Source: Methylococcaceae bacterium NSP1-1
GTDB lineage: Bacteria > Pseudomonadota > Gammaproteobacteria > Methylococcales > Methylomonadaceae
Length of the DNA: 6,629 nt
Assembly (NCBI GenBank): GCA_002256465.1
Contig: NQJG01000042.1
Location: forward strand, 1-6,629
Direction: 5' to 3'
Shown here: in pieces, positions 1 through 6,534 of the stretch
Layout: every line of letters begins with the position of its first letter
How positions within the stretch are numbered: the stretch's first letter is position 1
Made by a program: the position numbers and the translations under genes
The notes under the pieces: generated by a model
What the model saw: the letters and a program-made list of their open reading frames with translations, nothing else
Databases searched by the model: none
What the model was told of the DNA's origin: nothing

Positions 1-238
1 TTCTTACACAGCATCCAACTTACATTGTGCATAATATCAGCTTTTTTCTATAAATAAAACTTAAAACTCCTCCCAAGGTGTGAGAAAAAAACTATTTAAA
101 CTCACGCAACTTGAGCCTTGCAACCATTCAGTCACCCCAACACTTACTTAAACGACTGATATTATGAGTTAAATTTTTTATTTTTATTCAGTCACATTTA
201 GGAAATTATATTTCTAAAAATCCATAATCCTGGAATAC
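1..238. other. AT-rich stretch without a gene
   Basis: No reading frame here, on either strand, looks like a protein. The first 60 bases are about 28% GC, clearly lower than the genes to the right. Visible structure is slight: a 10-bp direct repeat (126-135 and 186-195), a possible 7-bp stem with a 16-nt loop (78-84 with 101-107, one G-U pair), and an AT-only stem with one bulged G (198-217). None of these has a T-run or a partner that would make it a convincing terminator or operator. The stretch is probably intergenic DNA before a gene outside the window. Confidence 0.6.
126..195. repeat. 10-bp direct repeat ATTCAGTCAC, two copies
   Basis: ATTCAGTCAC occurs exactly at 126-135 and again at 186-195, 60 bp start to start, within AT-rich intergenic DNA. 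The bases on either side of the copies differ, so the repeat is not part of a longer duplicated block. It could be a paired protein-binding site or a chance match; nothing else in the sequence decides between these. Confidence 0.4.
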
Positions 239-472
239 TCATTTTGAGTTCCTCCTTGTATCAAACGGATCCTACACAGTATCGGCAAATAAATTAGCCG
301 CTGGAACCAAGGCGAACATAAACACAAAAACAGCGACAGAGACCACCAAATAATAAGACAATACCGCTTCAGCTAATACCAGCGAACTGAAATCCGGCAC
401 TACGGAGATTAATGCTATGCGCATGACGTTCGGTAAAATGTGCTGGTTAGATTGTGTCCATTCTTTACATCC
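239..472 (-). pseudogene. Decayed C-terminal fragment of an OppC/DppC-type ABC permease
   Basis: Reading leftwards on the minus strand, one frame gives the family's hallmarks: a degraded EAA loop (G at 472-470, W two codons beyond CKE) leading into HILPNV, then DFSSLVLAEAVLSY, FVFMFALV and AANLFADTV. An amber stop at 274-272 follows where the family has Arg, and the frame continues DPFDTRRNSK to a TGA at 241-239, matching the usual C terminus RDAFDPR. Between LSY and FVFMF roughly 22-30 residues (the family's G-V-D-P...WG...segment) are missing in frame. The 5' three quarters are absent, and a stop at 502-500 closes the frame upstream. The internal ATG at 424-422 could open a 50-residue hydrophobic peptide, but it has no Shine-Dalgarno sequence. 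The remnant differs from the live permease at 2171-3352 (which has GVAGAILSEATLSF at the same place), so it is not a recent copy of it. I read it as the residue of a second peptide transporter. Confidence 0.8.
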
Positions 473-490
473 AAAAATTTCATTGGCGGT

Positions 491-517
491 GCCGGGTTGT
501 TAAAACAGCAAACCGGC
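491..517 (-). terminator. Imperfect hairpin after the ATPase gene, possible operon terminator
   Basis: GCCGGGTTG (491-499) and CAAACCGGC (509-517) form a stem of five pairs, one mismatch and three more pairs around a 9-nt loop, starting 7 nt beyond the ATPase stop codon. On the minus strand the bases right after the stem are ACCGCCAATG, and a five-T run comes only about 10 nt later, so this is not a standard Rho-independent terminator. It could slow polymerase, protect the 3' end of the mRNA, or mean nothing. It is the only candidate for ending the transporter transcript before the permease remnant. Confidence 0.35.
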
Positions 518-524
518 CTAAAAA

Positions 525-2174
525 CTAGATCAGCAATCTCGGTACTGCAGCCAGTAATTTCTTCGTATAAGGATTCTGAGGATGGCTGCAAATCTGGGCG
601 GTTTTGCCTTGCTCAACAATCCTGCCTTTATACATCACCACCGTTTGGTCGCTTAGATACTCCACTACGCCGATGTTGTGGGTAATGAACAAAAGCGTCA
701 GATTGCGCTGCTGTCGAATGCTTAGGAGCAGTTGCAAAATTTCTGCCTGCACGGAAACATCCAAGGCACTGGTAATTTCATCGCAGACAATAAATTCCGG
801 ATTCAGGGTCAAAGCCCGTGCCAGGCCGATTCGCTGCCGTTGACCACCTGAAAATTCATGAGGGTAACGCCACAGGAAATCTCGCTTGAGTTGTACGCTT
901 TCCAAAAGCCGGCTGGCGAGTTCGATGCGCTCTTCATGATTCGCACCGATGCCGTGAACTTTCATTGGTTCGGTCAGCGTGGTTTCGATCAGCAGACGCG
1001 GGTTCAGCGATGACTGCGGATCCTGAAATGCAATCTGCATTTTCCGTCGCAATGGCCGCAATTCTCGAGCGGAAAGCCCGGTCAACTCTTGTCCTTGTAT
1101 CTGAATACTGCCGGAAGTCGGCTTTTCCAGTTGCAGTATCGCCCGCCCCAGGGTGGTTTTGCCACAACCGGATTCGCCGACCAGTGCAACGATTTGGCCT
1201 TGCGGAATATCCAGAGATACTTCGTCTACTGCACGTACGTAATCAACGATATGACGAAGTAAGCCTTTTTTGATTGGAAACCAGACTTTCAAGTCGCGAA
1301 TTTTCAGCAGTGGTGTTTGGTCTGCCACAAGACCGTCTGTTGAATTTTTAAAAGGCGGCTGGCCCAAAGGCGGCTTCGCCAAGTTTTCCGGTAATGAAGC
1401 CAGTAACTGCCGGGTATAGGAATGATGAGGCTTCCGCAACACTTCTGCGCAAGGACCTACTTCAACCAACTTGCCTTGCTTCATTACGCCAACCCACTGC
1501 GCCATCTGCGCCACCACACCGAAATCGTGGGTGATAAACAGCATACTCATGCCGGTATCGTCCTGCAGCTTACGCATCAGCCGCAGAATTTCCGCCTGCA
1601 CCGTCACATCCAGCGCTGTAGTGGGTTCATCGGCAATCAGCAATTGGGGTTCGCAGGCCAAAGCCATCGCTATCATCACCCGCTGCCGCTGCCCGCCCGA
1701 CAGCTGATGCGGATAATCGCGGAACCGGCCGGAAGCATGGGGCATCTGTACCTGCTCCAACGCCATAATCGTGCGCTGTTCAGCCTCGGCATCGTTCATC
1801 TCCGGATAGTGCAGTTGCAGCGCCTCAGTGATTTGTTCGCCGATGGTCAACACCGGATTCAGTGAGGTCATAGGCTCCTGGAAGATCATCGCAATTTGCG
1901 AACCGCGCACCGCACGTATGCCCGGATCATCCAATCTCAACAAATCCCGGCCGTTAAATAGGATCTCGCCGCTCGGATGCGAGGCAACTCCCTGCGGCAA
2001 CAGGCAGATCACCGACAACGCACTGACTGACTTGCCGCTGCCAGACTCGCCCACCAGGCAAAAGGTCTCGCCTTTGGGGATACTGAAACTGACATCGTCG
2101 ACGGCTCTGACTTCGCGACCGCCCGATTGCAGATAAGTACGGAGATTTCGGACTTCCAGCAGTCCTGGGTTCAT
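525..2174 (-). CDS. Fused two-domain ATPase of a peptide/nickel-class ABC importer
   Basis: This cytoplasmic energy subunit (549 aa) carries two complete ABC domains, as in YejF and GsiA, where other systems use separate DppD and DppF proteins. Domain 1 has Walker A GESGSGKS (42-49), Q-loop Gln99, signature LSGGQ (158-162), Walker B LLIADE (178-183, catalytic Glu183), D-loop ALD (187-189) and switch His216. Domain 2 has Walker A GESGCGKT (333-340), Q-loop Gln384, signature FSGGQ (441-445), Walker B FIVCDE (461-466), D-loop ALD (470-472) and His499. Both ATP sites therefore look competent. A linker of about 30 residues rich in Pro and Gly (around 263-288) joins the halves; each half ends with the family's P(H/Q)xxYT(R/K)xLLAxxP motif. 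The Cys cluster often found at the C terminus of separate Dpp/Opp ATPases is missing. Small oddities in domain 2 are Ile467 where Pro usually follows Walker B Glu, and Asn500 after the switch His. The ATG overlaps the upstream permease stop (ATGA) and is preceded by GGGGGTGA, which fixes the start. Substrate is not deducible. Confidence 0.95.
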   Translation of the reverse strand: MNPGLLEVRNLRTYLQSGGREVRAVDDVSFSIPKGETFCLVGESGSGKSVSALSVICLLPQGVASHPSGEILFNGRDLLRLDDPGIRAVRGSQIAMIFQEPMTSLNPVLTIGEQITEALQLHYPEMNDAEAEQRTIMALEQVQMPHASGRFRDYPHQLSGGQRQRVMIAMALACEPQLLIADEPTTALDVTVQAEILRLMRKLQDDTGMSMLFITHDFGVVAQMAQWVGVMKQGKLVEVGPCAEVLRKPHHSYTRQLLASLPENLAKPPLGQPPFKNSTDGLVADQTPLLKIRDLKVWFPIKKGLLRHIVDYVRAVDEVSLDIPQGQIVALVGESGCGKTTLGRAILQLEKPTSGSIQIQGQELTGLSARELRPLRRKMQIAFQDPQSSLNPRLLIETTLTEPMKVHGIGANHEERIELASRLLESVQLKRDFLWRYPHEFSGGQRQRIGLARALTLNPEFIVCDEITSALDVSVQAEILQLLLSIRQQRNLTLLFITHNIGVVEYLSDQTVVMYKGRIVEQGKTAQICSHPQNPYTKKLLAAVPRLLI

Positions 2175-3352
2175 CTGGTCACCCCCGCCTTGCGTGACAA
2201 CTGAGGATCGATCGCATCGCGAAATGCCTCTCCGATCAAATTATAGGCAAACACCGTCATGAAAATCGCCCCACCGGGAAATACCGCCATCCACCAGTTA
2301 AAGGTCGACGACTTAACCGCCTGATCCAGCATTTGTCCCCATGAAGGCGCATCCACAACGCCAAGCCCAAGAAAACTTAGGGTAGCTTCGGACAGAATCG
2401 CGCCGGCTACGCCAAAACTCACGGCCACCAATAACGGTGCCACACCGTTCGGCAGCATATGACGAAACAGTATGGAACTGAGCGGCAAACCGCTGGCTAC
2501 CGCAGCCTGCACATAATCCTGTTTACGCAATTTCAAGAATTCCTGCCTGACATAACGCGCATACCCGGACCAACCGGTGACGCCGATAATAACCATCATC
2601 ATGTAAAGACTGCGTCCAAAAAAAGCCACAAAAGTCAGCAGCAGGAAAAGCGTGGGAATATCTTCAAAAATTTCAACCAAACGCATGCCCAGCATATCGA
2701 CGATGCCTGAAAAATAGCCCATCAAGCCGCCCACAATCACACCAATAAAAAGCGCAATGCCGGAAGCAATCAAGCCGATACTTAGTGAAATTCGGCAAGC
2801 ATGTATCATCCTGCTTAACACGTCAGCGCCATTCTCTTCGGTACCCATCAGATGAATACGCCCCTCGGATGCCAGAGGAGCTTCCAAACCTTTACTGACC
2901 ATATCGCGCAAGTAATCGGTCGGCGCATAGGGAATCGGCGGCATGATCCGCCAATCCACTTCGGTATAGGCGGCAGTGCGAAAAACATCGTAGATCACCA
3001 GCACCGGCGGTTTGACAAACACATTGACTAGCACAACGGCAGCTAGCGTTCCCAGCACAAACAACAAAATACGTTGGCTTGTACCGAGCGGCAGACAGTA
3101 AATAGCCAGCGCGATAAAAAACGTCACCAGAATCCCAGCATCTTCCACACTTAAGTATTGGAATACCGGTGCCGATATGACACCACCTTTACTCATCAAT
3201 AACGGCATGGAATTCGCCAGAAACGGCGCAAACACGGCTGCGAACACCAATAGAGCCACCCAGGCAAGACCCACTTTGACGCCTACGCCGTCCAGCGTCT
3301 TGCGCCAGATGCGAGCGGCAAAGGATTCACGGTTTACAACATGCTCAGTCAT
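2171..3352 (-). CDS. OppC/DppC-type inner-membrane permease, enlarged, of the ABC importer
   Basis: This is the second transmembrane subunit; it pairs with the B-type permease to form the channel. The N-terminal helix lies at about 27-48. The conserved MGTEENGADVLSR segment (169-181) stands where the family has GTDxxGRDVxSR, here with Ala for the usual Arg. The ATPase-contacting EAA loop is at about 277-300 (DYVQAAVASGLP then HMLPN), followed by ILSEATLSFLGLG (319-331) and the C-terminal RDAIDPQL (378-385). At 393 aa it is about 90 residues longer than a typical DppC/OppC (around 300 aa). The excess lies between helix 1 and the GT motif and includes two further hydrophobic stretches (about 72-90 and 95-117), suggesting eight membrane helices rather than six. 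Its start overlaps the end of the B permease by 8 nt, and its stop overlaps the ATPase start by 4 nt, so translation is probably coupled. The Shine-Dalgarno is weak (GAG, 9 nt before ATG). The family is clear; the role of the insert is unknown. Confidence 0.93.
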   Translation of the reverse strand: MTEHVVNRESFAARIWRKTLDGVGVKVGLAWVALLVFAAVFAPFLANSMPLLMSKGGVISAPVFQYLSVEDAGILVTFFIALAIYCLPLGTSQRILLFVLGTLAAVVLVNVFVKPPVLVIYDVFRTAAYTEVDWRIMPPIPYAPTDYLRDMVSKGLEAPLASEGRIHLMGTEENGADVLSRMIHACRISLSIGLIASGIALFIGVIVGGLMGYFSGIVDMLGMRLVEIFEDIPTLFLLLTFVAFFGRSLYMMMVIIGVTGWSGYARYVRQEFLKLRKQDYVQAAVASGLPLSSILFRHMLPNGVAPLLVAVSFGVAGAILSEATLSFLGLGVVDAPSWGQMLDQAVKSSTFNWWMAVFPGGAIFMTVFAYNLIGEAFRDAIDPQLSRKAGVTR

Positions 3353-4421
3353 AACTTACTCGCGGATCAGCCAAGGTATAACAGAAATCAGCAATCAAAT
3401 ATCCCACTAACGTGAGAAAGCCGCTCACCCATGTAATCGACAGCACCAGTTCGCGATCGCGGCCTTTGACCGCCTCCACGGCAAGTTGGCCCATGCCATT
3501 GATACTGAAGATATGTTCCACAATCAAAGACCCCGCAAGTAAACTGGGCAACAGTCCTGCCGATACGGTAATCAGCGGGAGTAGACTGTTGCGGAACACA
3601 TGCCGCCACAGCACGTCATGTTCCGCTAACCCCTTGGCACGAGCCGTCCGCGCATAATCTGAATGCAGATTTTCCAATATCGACGTCCGCGTCAATTTCG
3701 CCAGTGCCGCAAAACTGCCATAGGATAAACAAATCACCGGCAGCACCAGGTGCCACACTCGATCCAGCAAAAAACCACGCACCAAGCCGTTTTGCTCCCA
3801 ATGCGGCAAAAACGGCATGTCTTGCGCCTCGCGGCTACTAATACCGGAAGTCGGGAACCATTGAAAATGCTGCACATTGGCAAAAAAACCCAGCAACAGC
3901 ACCCCGGCCAGCATAGTAGGTATAGACCACAAGGCCAGCATCGACATCCCCGCCCCGACATCAAATGATCCGCCGCGGCTGGTCGCGGATTTCATCCCAA
4001 CCATGATCGCGATTGCATAGGTGAACGGAATGGTGACCAGATTAAGCAGCAATGTAATAGGAATACGTTCGGCAAGAATGTCCGAGACAGGCCGTCCGTA
4101 TTGAAAACTGGTCCCCAAATCCATGCCCTTGGTGAAAGAAAAATCGCCTCGTTTGCCCTGTTCATCGGTGACAAAACCGATCGGCGAGACATTATTCAGC
4201 CAGCGCAGGTACTGCACCGGCGCGGGCTGGTCTAGGCCGTATCGTTTGTTGTAATAATCCAGCAACGCCTTTTTTTCCTGCGGCTTCATGTCCATGCCGC
4301 CAATCAGTGTCTGTGCGCTAATCCCGCCCGGCGACATTGCCATTACCGAAAACACCAGGATGGTAATCCCCAACAGGGTGGGAATCATCAGCAGCACGCG
4401 ACGCAGCAGATAAGTCAACAT
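3345..4421 (-). CDS. OppB/DppB-type inner-membrane permease of the ABC importer
   Basis: This is the first transmembrane subunit (358 aa, slightly longer than the usual 310-340). It opens with the typical MLTYLLRRVLLMIPTLLGIT helix (1-27) and has further hydrophobic segments around 122-142, 158-180, 224-241, 282-302 and 328-350. The EAA loop, which docks onto the ATPase, is at about 255-275 (DYARTARAKGL, then RHVFRNSLLPL). The family's IVEHIFSINGMG (300-311) and C-terminal ADPRVSYD (351-358) are intact. A soluble stretch at about 44-118, with charged residues and YGLDQPAPVQYLRWL, corresponds to the periplasmic region of DppB/YejB proteins; YGLDxPxxxQY is a common motif there. GGAG (4434-4431) sits 9 nt before the ATG, in the 15-nt gap after the binding-protein stop codon, and supports this start. 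No truncation or missing key motif is seen. Confidence 0.94.
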   Translation of the reverse strand: MLTYLLRRVLLMIPTLLGITILVFSVMAMSPGGISAQTLIGGMDMKPQEKKALLDYYNKRYGLDQPAPVQYLRWLNNVSPIGFVTDEQGKRGDFSFTKGMDLGTSFQYGRPVSDILAERIPITLLLNLVTIPFTYAIAIMVGMKSATSRGGSFDVGAGMSMLALWSIPTMLAGVLLLGFFANVQHFQWFPTSGISSREAQDMPFLPHWEQNGLVRGFLLDRVWHLVLPVICLSYGSFAALAKLTRTSILENLHSDYARTARAKGLAEHDVLWRHVFRNSLLPLITVSAGLLPSLLAGSLIVEHIFSINGMGQLAVEAVKGRDRELVLSITWVSGFLTLVGYLIADFCYTLADPRVSYD

Positions 4422-4436
4422 CGTAGATTACTCCGC

Positions 4437-6290
4437 TTATTGCGTATATTTCTGTTGAGCGGCGGGAACATAGTTCTCCATCGGCAAAGACCCTAGGTTC
4501 AAGCCCAATTTGGTCATTAGTACGTTGTGTATGCGTTTGTCGACAAACAGCAAACTTTTGCGGCGCATCAGGAAGGTATAGGGCTGATCTTCATAGAGTA
4601 TCCGCTCAGCCTGCTGCCACAACGGCATGCGTTTGTCTTCATCGACGGTGCGGCGCGCTTCAACGATCAGCTTGTCCAGTTCCGGATTTTTGTAGCTAAT
4701 GTAATTATCGCCATTGCTGATTGCCTGATTACTATGAAATATCTGGTACAAATCAGTTTCAATCCCGCTGGTCCAGCCCAGCGTGATCGCTTCGAAGTCT
4801 TTTTTATCGAGATTTTCCAGCATCACCGGCCATTCCTGAGGGAATGGTATTAACCGCACTCCGGCGCGGGCATACAGGTCTTTCAGCAGCAGCACCATGC
4901 GCTTGGTATCCTCATTCGATTCGAGGTAGGTCAGCTTGAATTCGAAAGGCTTGCCTGCCTTGTCTTCCAATACGCCGTCGCCGTTGCGGTCTTCATAACC
5001 GGCCTCTTTCAGCAGTGCTTTCGCCTTTTCCAGATTGAACGTGTAAGGTTGCAAGGCATTATCGTGCTGTTTGCTGGTCTCGCCGAACGGGCTGACCGCT
5101 GGCTCCGCATAATCCAGAAACACATCCTTGATAACGCGGCTGACATCAGTCAGATAAGTCATCGCTTGCCTGACCCGCTTGTCGGCAAAGCGCGTCGGCT
5201 TGCCGGCTCGCTGCTGGTTCCAGCCGATATAGCTGTAACCGACTACTGGCGGCATATATTCGAAATTCTGGCTTTTGGCGATGATCTGCGCATCTTTTTT
5301 CAATTCTTGATACTCAACCGGACGGGCAGAATAGGTATCGATGTCGCCATTACGATATGTGGTCAGTCTCGCACTGTCGTTCTGGATTATCTTCCACAGT
5401 ATCCGATTATAGGAAGGCTGTACGTCGCCCCAGTACCGCTCATTACGCACCAATTCAATATTGCCCTTATCCGGGGTCCAATTCTTTGGATCGATCAGCT
5501 TGTAAGGTCCGCTACCCAACAACAATCCCTTGGATTCGTTAAATTTTTGCGGTTCTTTCAAATAGGTTGCGTAAAAATGCTTGGGCAAAATCGACATGCC
5601 GCCGGCCAGCGATAGCGCCTCGAAATACGGCTCTTTGAAGGTAAAAACAACTTCATACTTGCCGTTGGCCTTCACATTCTTGATTTTTTCCAGATACGCT
5701 CTGTCACGCGGCGCCTGGATCGCCTCGGTCATTATAAAATCAAAGGTAAAAACCACATCCTCAGCAGTCAGCGATTCGCCATCTGAAAAACTCACATCGT
5801 CACGCAGCTGAAAGTTGATCACCAGACCATCTTCGCTGACCTTCCAGCTTTTGGCGATTAAACCTTCCCATTCCAAGTTGTCGGGATTACGGGTGATCAG
5901 ACTCTCCAGCACATAGCTTTGTATATTAGAGGCATAGGCATCGGTGGAAACCAACGGCGTGATGGTCTTTAGATTGGTGCCGAAGGCATCCACACTCCAA
6001 TCACCTGGCGCATAATCGGGAAGACGAGTAGCAGTGTAGGCTCGCTTAAAAGCTTGAGAAACCTCCCCGCTTGCTTCGGAAGTTGAAACCGATGAGGCCG
6101 ATAGTCTGCCGGAGGCAATGGCACTACGCAGTTCGCGCATTTCCTTAGACTGATCCGACATCGAGGCTTCCATCTCGGTGAGTTTCAGCCACTGTCGGTC
6201 AATCTGGTACATGGACAATAATACCAATAGTATTAACAGGCAAAGAAGCGAATAGAGAATCCAGTCTCGTGTAGTCAGTTGTTTTTGCAT
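4437..6290 (-). CDS. Membrane-tethered substrate-binding protein (SBP_bac_5 family) of the ABC importer
   Basis: This is the periplasmic ligand-capturing subunit (617 aa), first gene of the operon. A single hydrophobic helix (about 10-30) has neither a lipobox (Cys17 is preceded by LL) nor an evident signal-peptidase site, so it is best read as an uncleaved anchor. A charged, heptad-like stretch (31-59) that could form a coiled coil follows, then a Ser-rich linker (60-78). The binding domain runs from about 80 to the end. Its clearest mark is the SBP_bac_5 signature at 146-183: AKSW, then SEDGLVINFQLRDDVSF, SDG and LTAEDVVFTF. Further family features are GSGPYKL in mid-protein and an acidic DRNGDGVLED segment before the second lobe. 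Homologues bind oligopeptides, dipeptides, nickel or small peptide antibiotics; the sequence does not say which applies here. The ATG at 6290-6288 is favoured because it gives the full anchor helix, although the bases before it (TTCTAAAAAT) contain no Shine-Dalgarno. Another start would have to lie inside or after the helix, at Met27 or later. Confidence 0.93.
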   Translation of the reverse strand: MQKQLTTRDWILYSLLCLLILLVLLSMYQIDRQWLKLTEMEASMSDQSKEMRELRSAIASGRLSASSVSTSEASGEVSQAFKRAYTATRLPDYAPGDWSVDAFGTNLKTITPLVSTDAYASNIQSYVLESLITRNPDNLEWEGLIAKSWKVSEDGLVINFQLRDDVSFSDGESLTAEDVVFTFDFIMTEAIQAPRDRAYLEKIKNVKANGKYEVVFTFKEPYFEALSLAGGMSILPKHFYATYLKEPQKFNESKGLLLGSGPYKLIDPKNWTPDKGNIELVRNERYWGDVQPSYNRILWKIIQNDSARLTTYRNGDIDTYSARPVEYQELKKDAQIIAKSQNFEYMPPVVGYSYIGWNQQRAGKPTRFADKRVRQAMTYLTDVSRVIKDVFLDYAEPAVSPFGETSKQHDNALQPYTFNLEKAKALLKEAGYEDRNGDGVLEDKAGKPFEFKLTYLESNEDTKRMVLLLKDLYARAGVRLIPFPQEWPVMLENLDKKDFEAITLGWTSGIETDLYQIFHSNQAISNGDNYISYKNPELDKLIVEARRTVDEDKRMPLWQQAERILYEDQPYTFLMRRKSLLFVDKRIHNVLMTKLGLNLGSLPMENYVPAAQQKYTQ

Positions 6291-6300
6291 ATTTTTAGAA

Positions 6301-6330
6301 TATATAGAATTTTAACGATGTTTTACGCAA
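6301..6330 (-). promoter_or_regulatory. Weak candidate promoter of the transporter operon
   Basis: On the minus strand, TTGCGT (6330-6325) and TATATA (6306-6301) are separated by 18 bp and could serve as -35 and -10 boxes. The -10 box would end only 10 nt before the ATG of the binding protein, giving a leader of a few nucleotides at most. That fits the missing Shine-Dalgarno but is unusual, and AT-rich DNA yields such matches by chance. The true promoter may lie further upstream. Confidence 0.22.
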
Positions 6331-6381
6331 AACCATTGCAGATCATGCGAGGATAGCACGAAAGAGGTGCATGCCCCGCTA

Positions 6382-6409
6382 TTGTTCAAAAATCCGCCCC
6401 ATTTATAAA
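6382..6409 (+). promoter_or_regulatory. Candidate promoter of fabI
   Basis: TTGTTC (6382-6387; three of six consensus bases) and TATAAA (6404-6409; five of six) are separated by 16 bp on the plus strand. Transcription would start near 6416, giving a leader of about 120 nt before the fabI start codon. A second possibility, TTGCCC (6487-6492) with TTAAAT (6511-6516) at 18 bp spacing, would place the start on top of the ribosome site and is less likely. Confidence 0.3.
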
Positions 6410-6534
6410 TGCGCTACTGATACTTACTATAACCTTACGCCAAAGATTTTTAAAGTGCTGGACATCATTAGATGGATCATAGATACTTGCCCCCATTTAT
6501 CACAAGCCATTTAAATAATAAGAGGTAGAGTCCT

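Larger units (their letters stand above)
6291..6534. other. Divergent intergenic region between the transporter operon and fabI
   Basis: This 244-bp AT-rich spacer separates two oppositely oriented transcription units, so promoters in both directions are expected within it. I see one weak sigma-70-like candidate on each strand and a near-palindrome GGTGCATGCCCC at 6366-6377. A 47-codon frame at 6371-6514 (plus) has only a poorly spaced ribosome site and no recognisable family, and is left out as a probable chance frame. No tRNA, riboswitch or terminator structure is apparent. Confidence 0.6.

Noticed and set aside
78..107. GTGTGAG / CTCACGC stem with a 16-nt loop
   Set aside because: Seven pairs including one G-U and a large AT-rich loop; too weak to call a terminator or riboswitch.
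198..217. AT-only stem-loop (TTAG-G-AAAT / ATTTCTAA) as a terminator for the remnant
   Set aside because: The stem has almost no GC pairs, contains a bulge and is not followed by a strong T-run on either strand.
272..424. A 50-residue hydrophobic frame as an independent small membrane protein
   Set aside because: No Shine-Dalgarno precedes the ATG, and permease similarity continues both upstream of the ATG and downstream of the stop, so it is better explained as part of a pseudogene.
1422..1865. A 147-codon plus-strand frame opposite the ATPase gene, rich in His, Gln and Leu
   Set aside because: It lies wholly antisense to conserved ABC-domain sequence and its composition is that expected from the complementary codons.
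3448..3460. GCGATCGC octamer resembling the cyanobacterial HIP1 repeat
   Set aside because: Noticed only once, inside a coding region of a window that otherwise looks gammaproteobacterial; a chance match.
5049..5615. A 188-codon plus-strand frame opposite the binding-protein gene
   Set aside because: Antisense to clearly conserved SBP_bac_5 sequence, no ribosome site and no recognisable domain; a shadow frame.
6371..6514. A 47-codon plus-strand frame starting ATGCCCCGC in the divergent spacer
   Set aside because: The purine run GAGG lies only 3 nt before the ATG, the product resembles no family I know, and the frame overlaps the likely fabI control region. Probably a chance frame.
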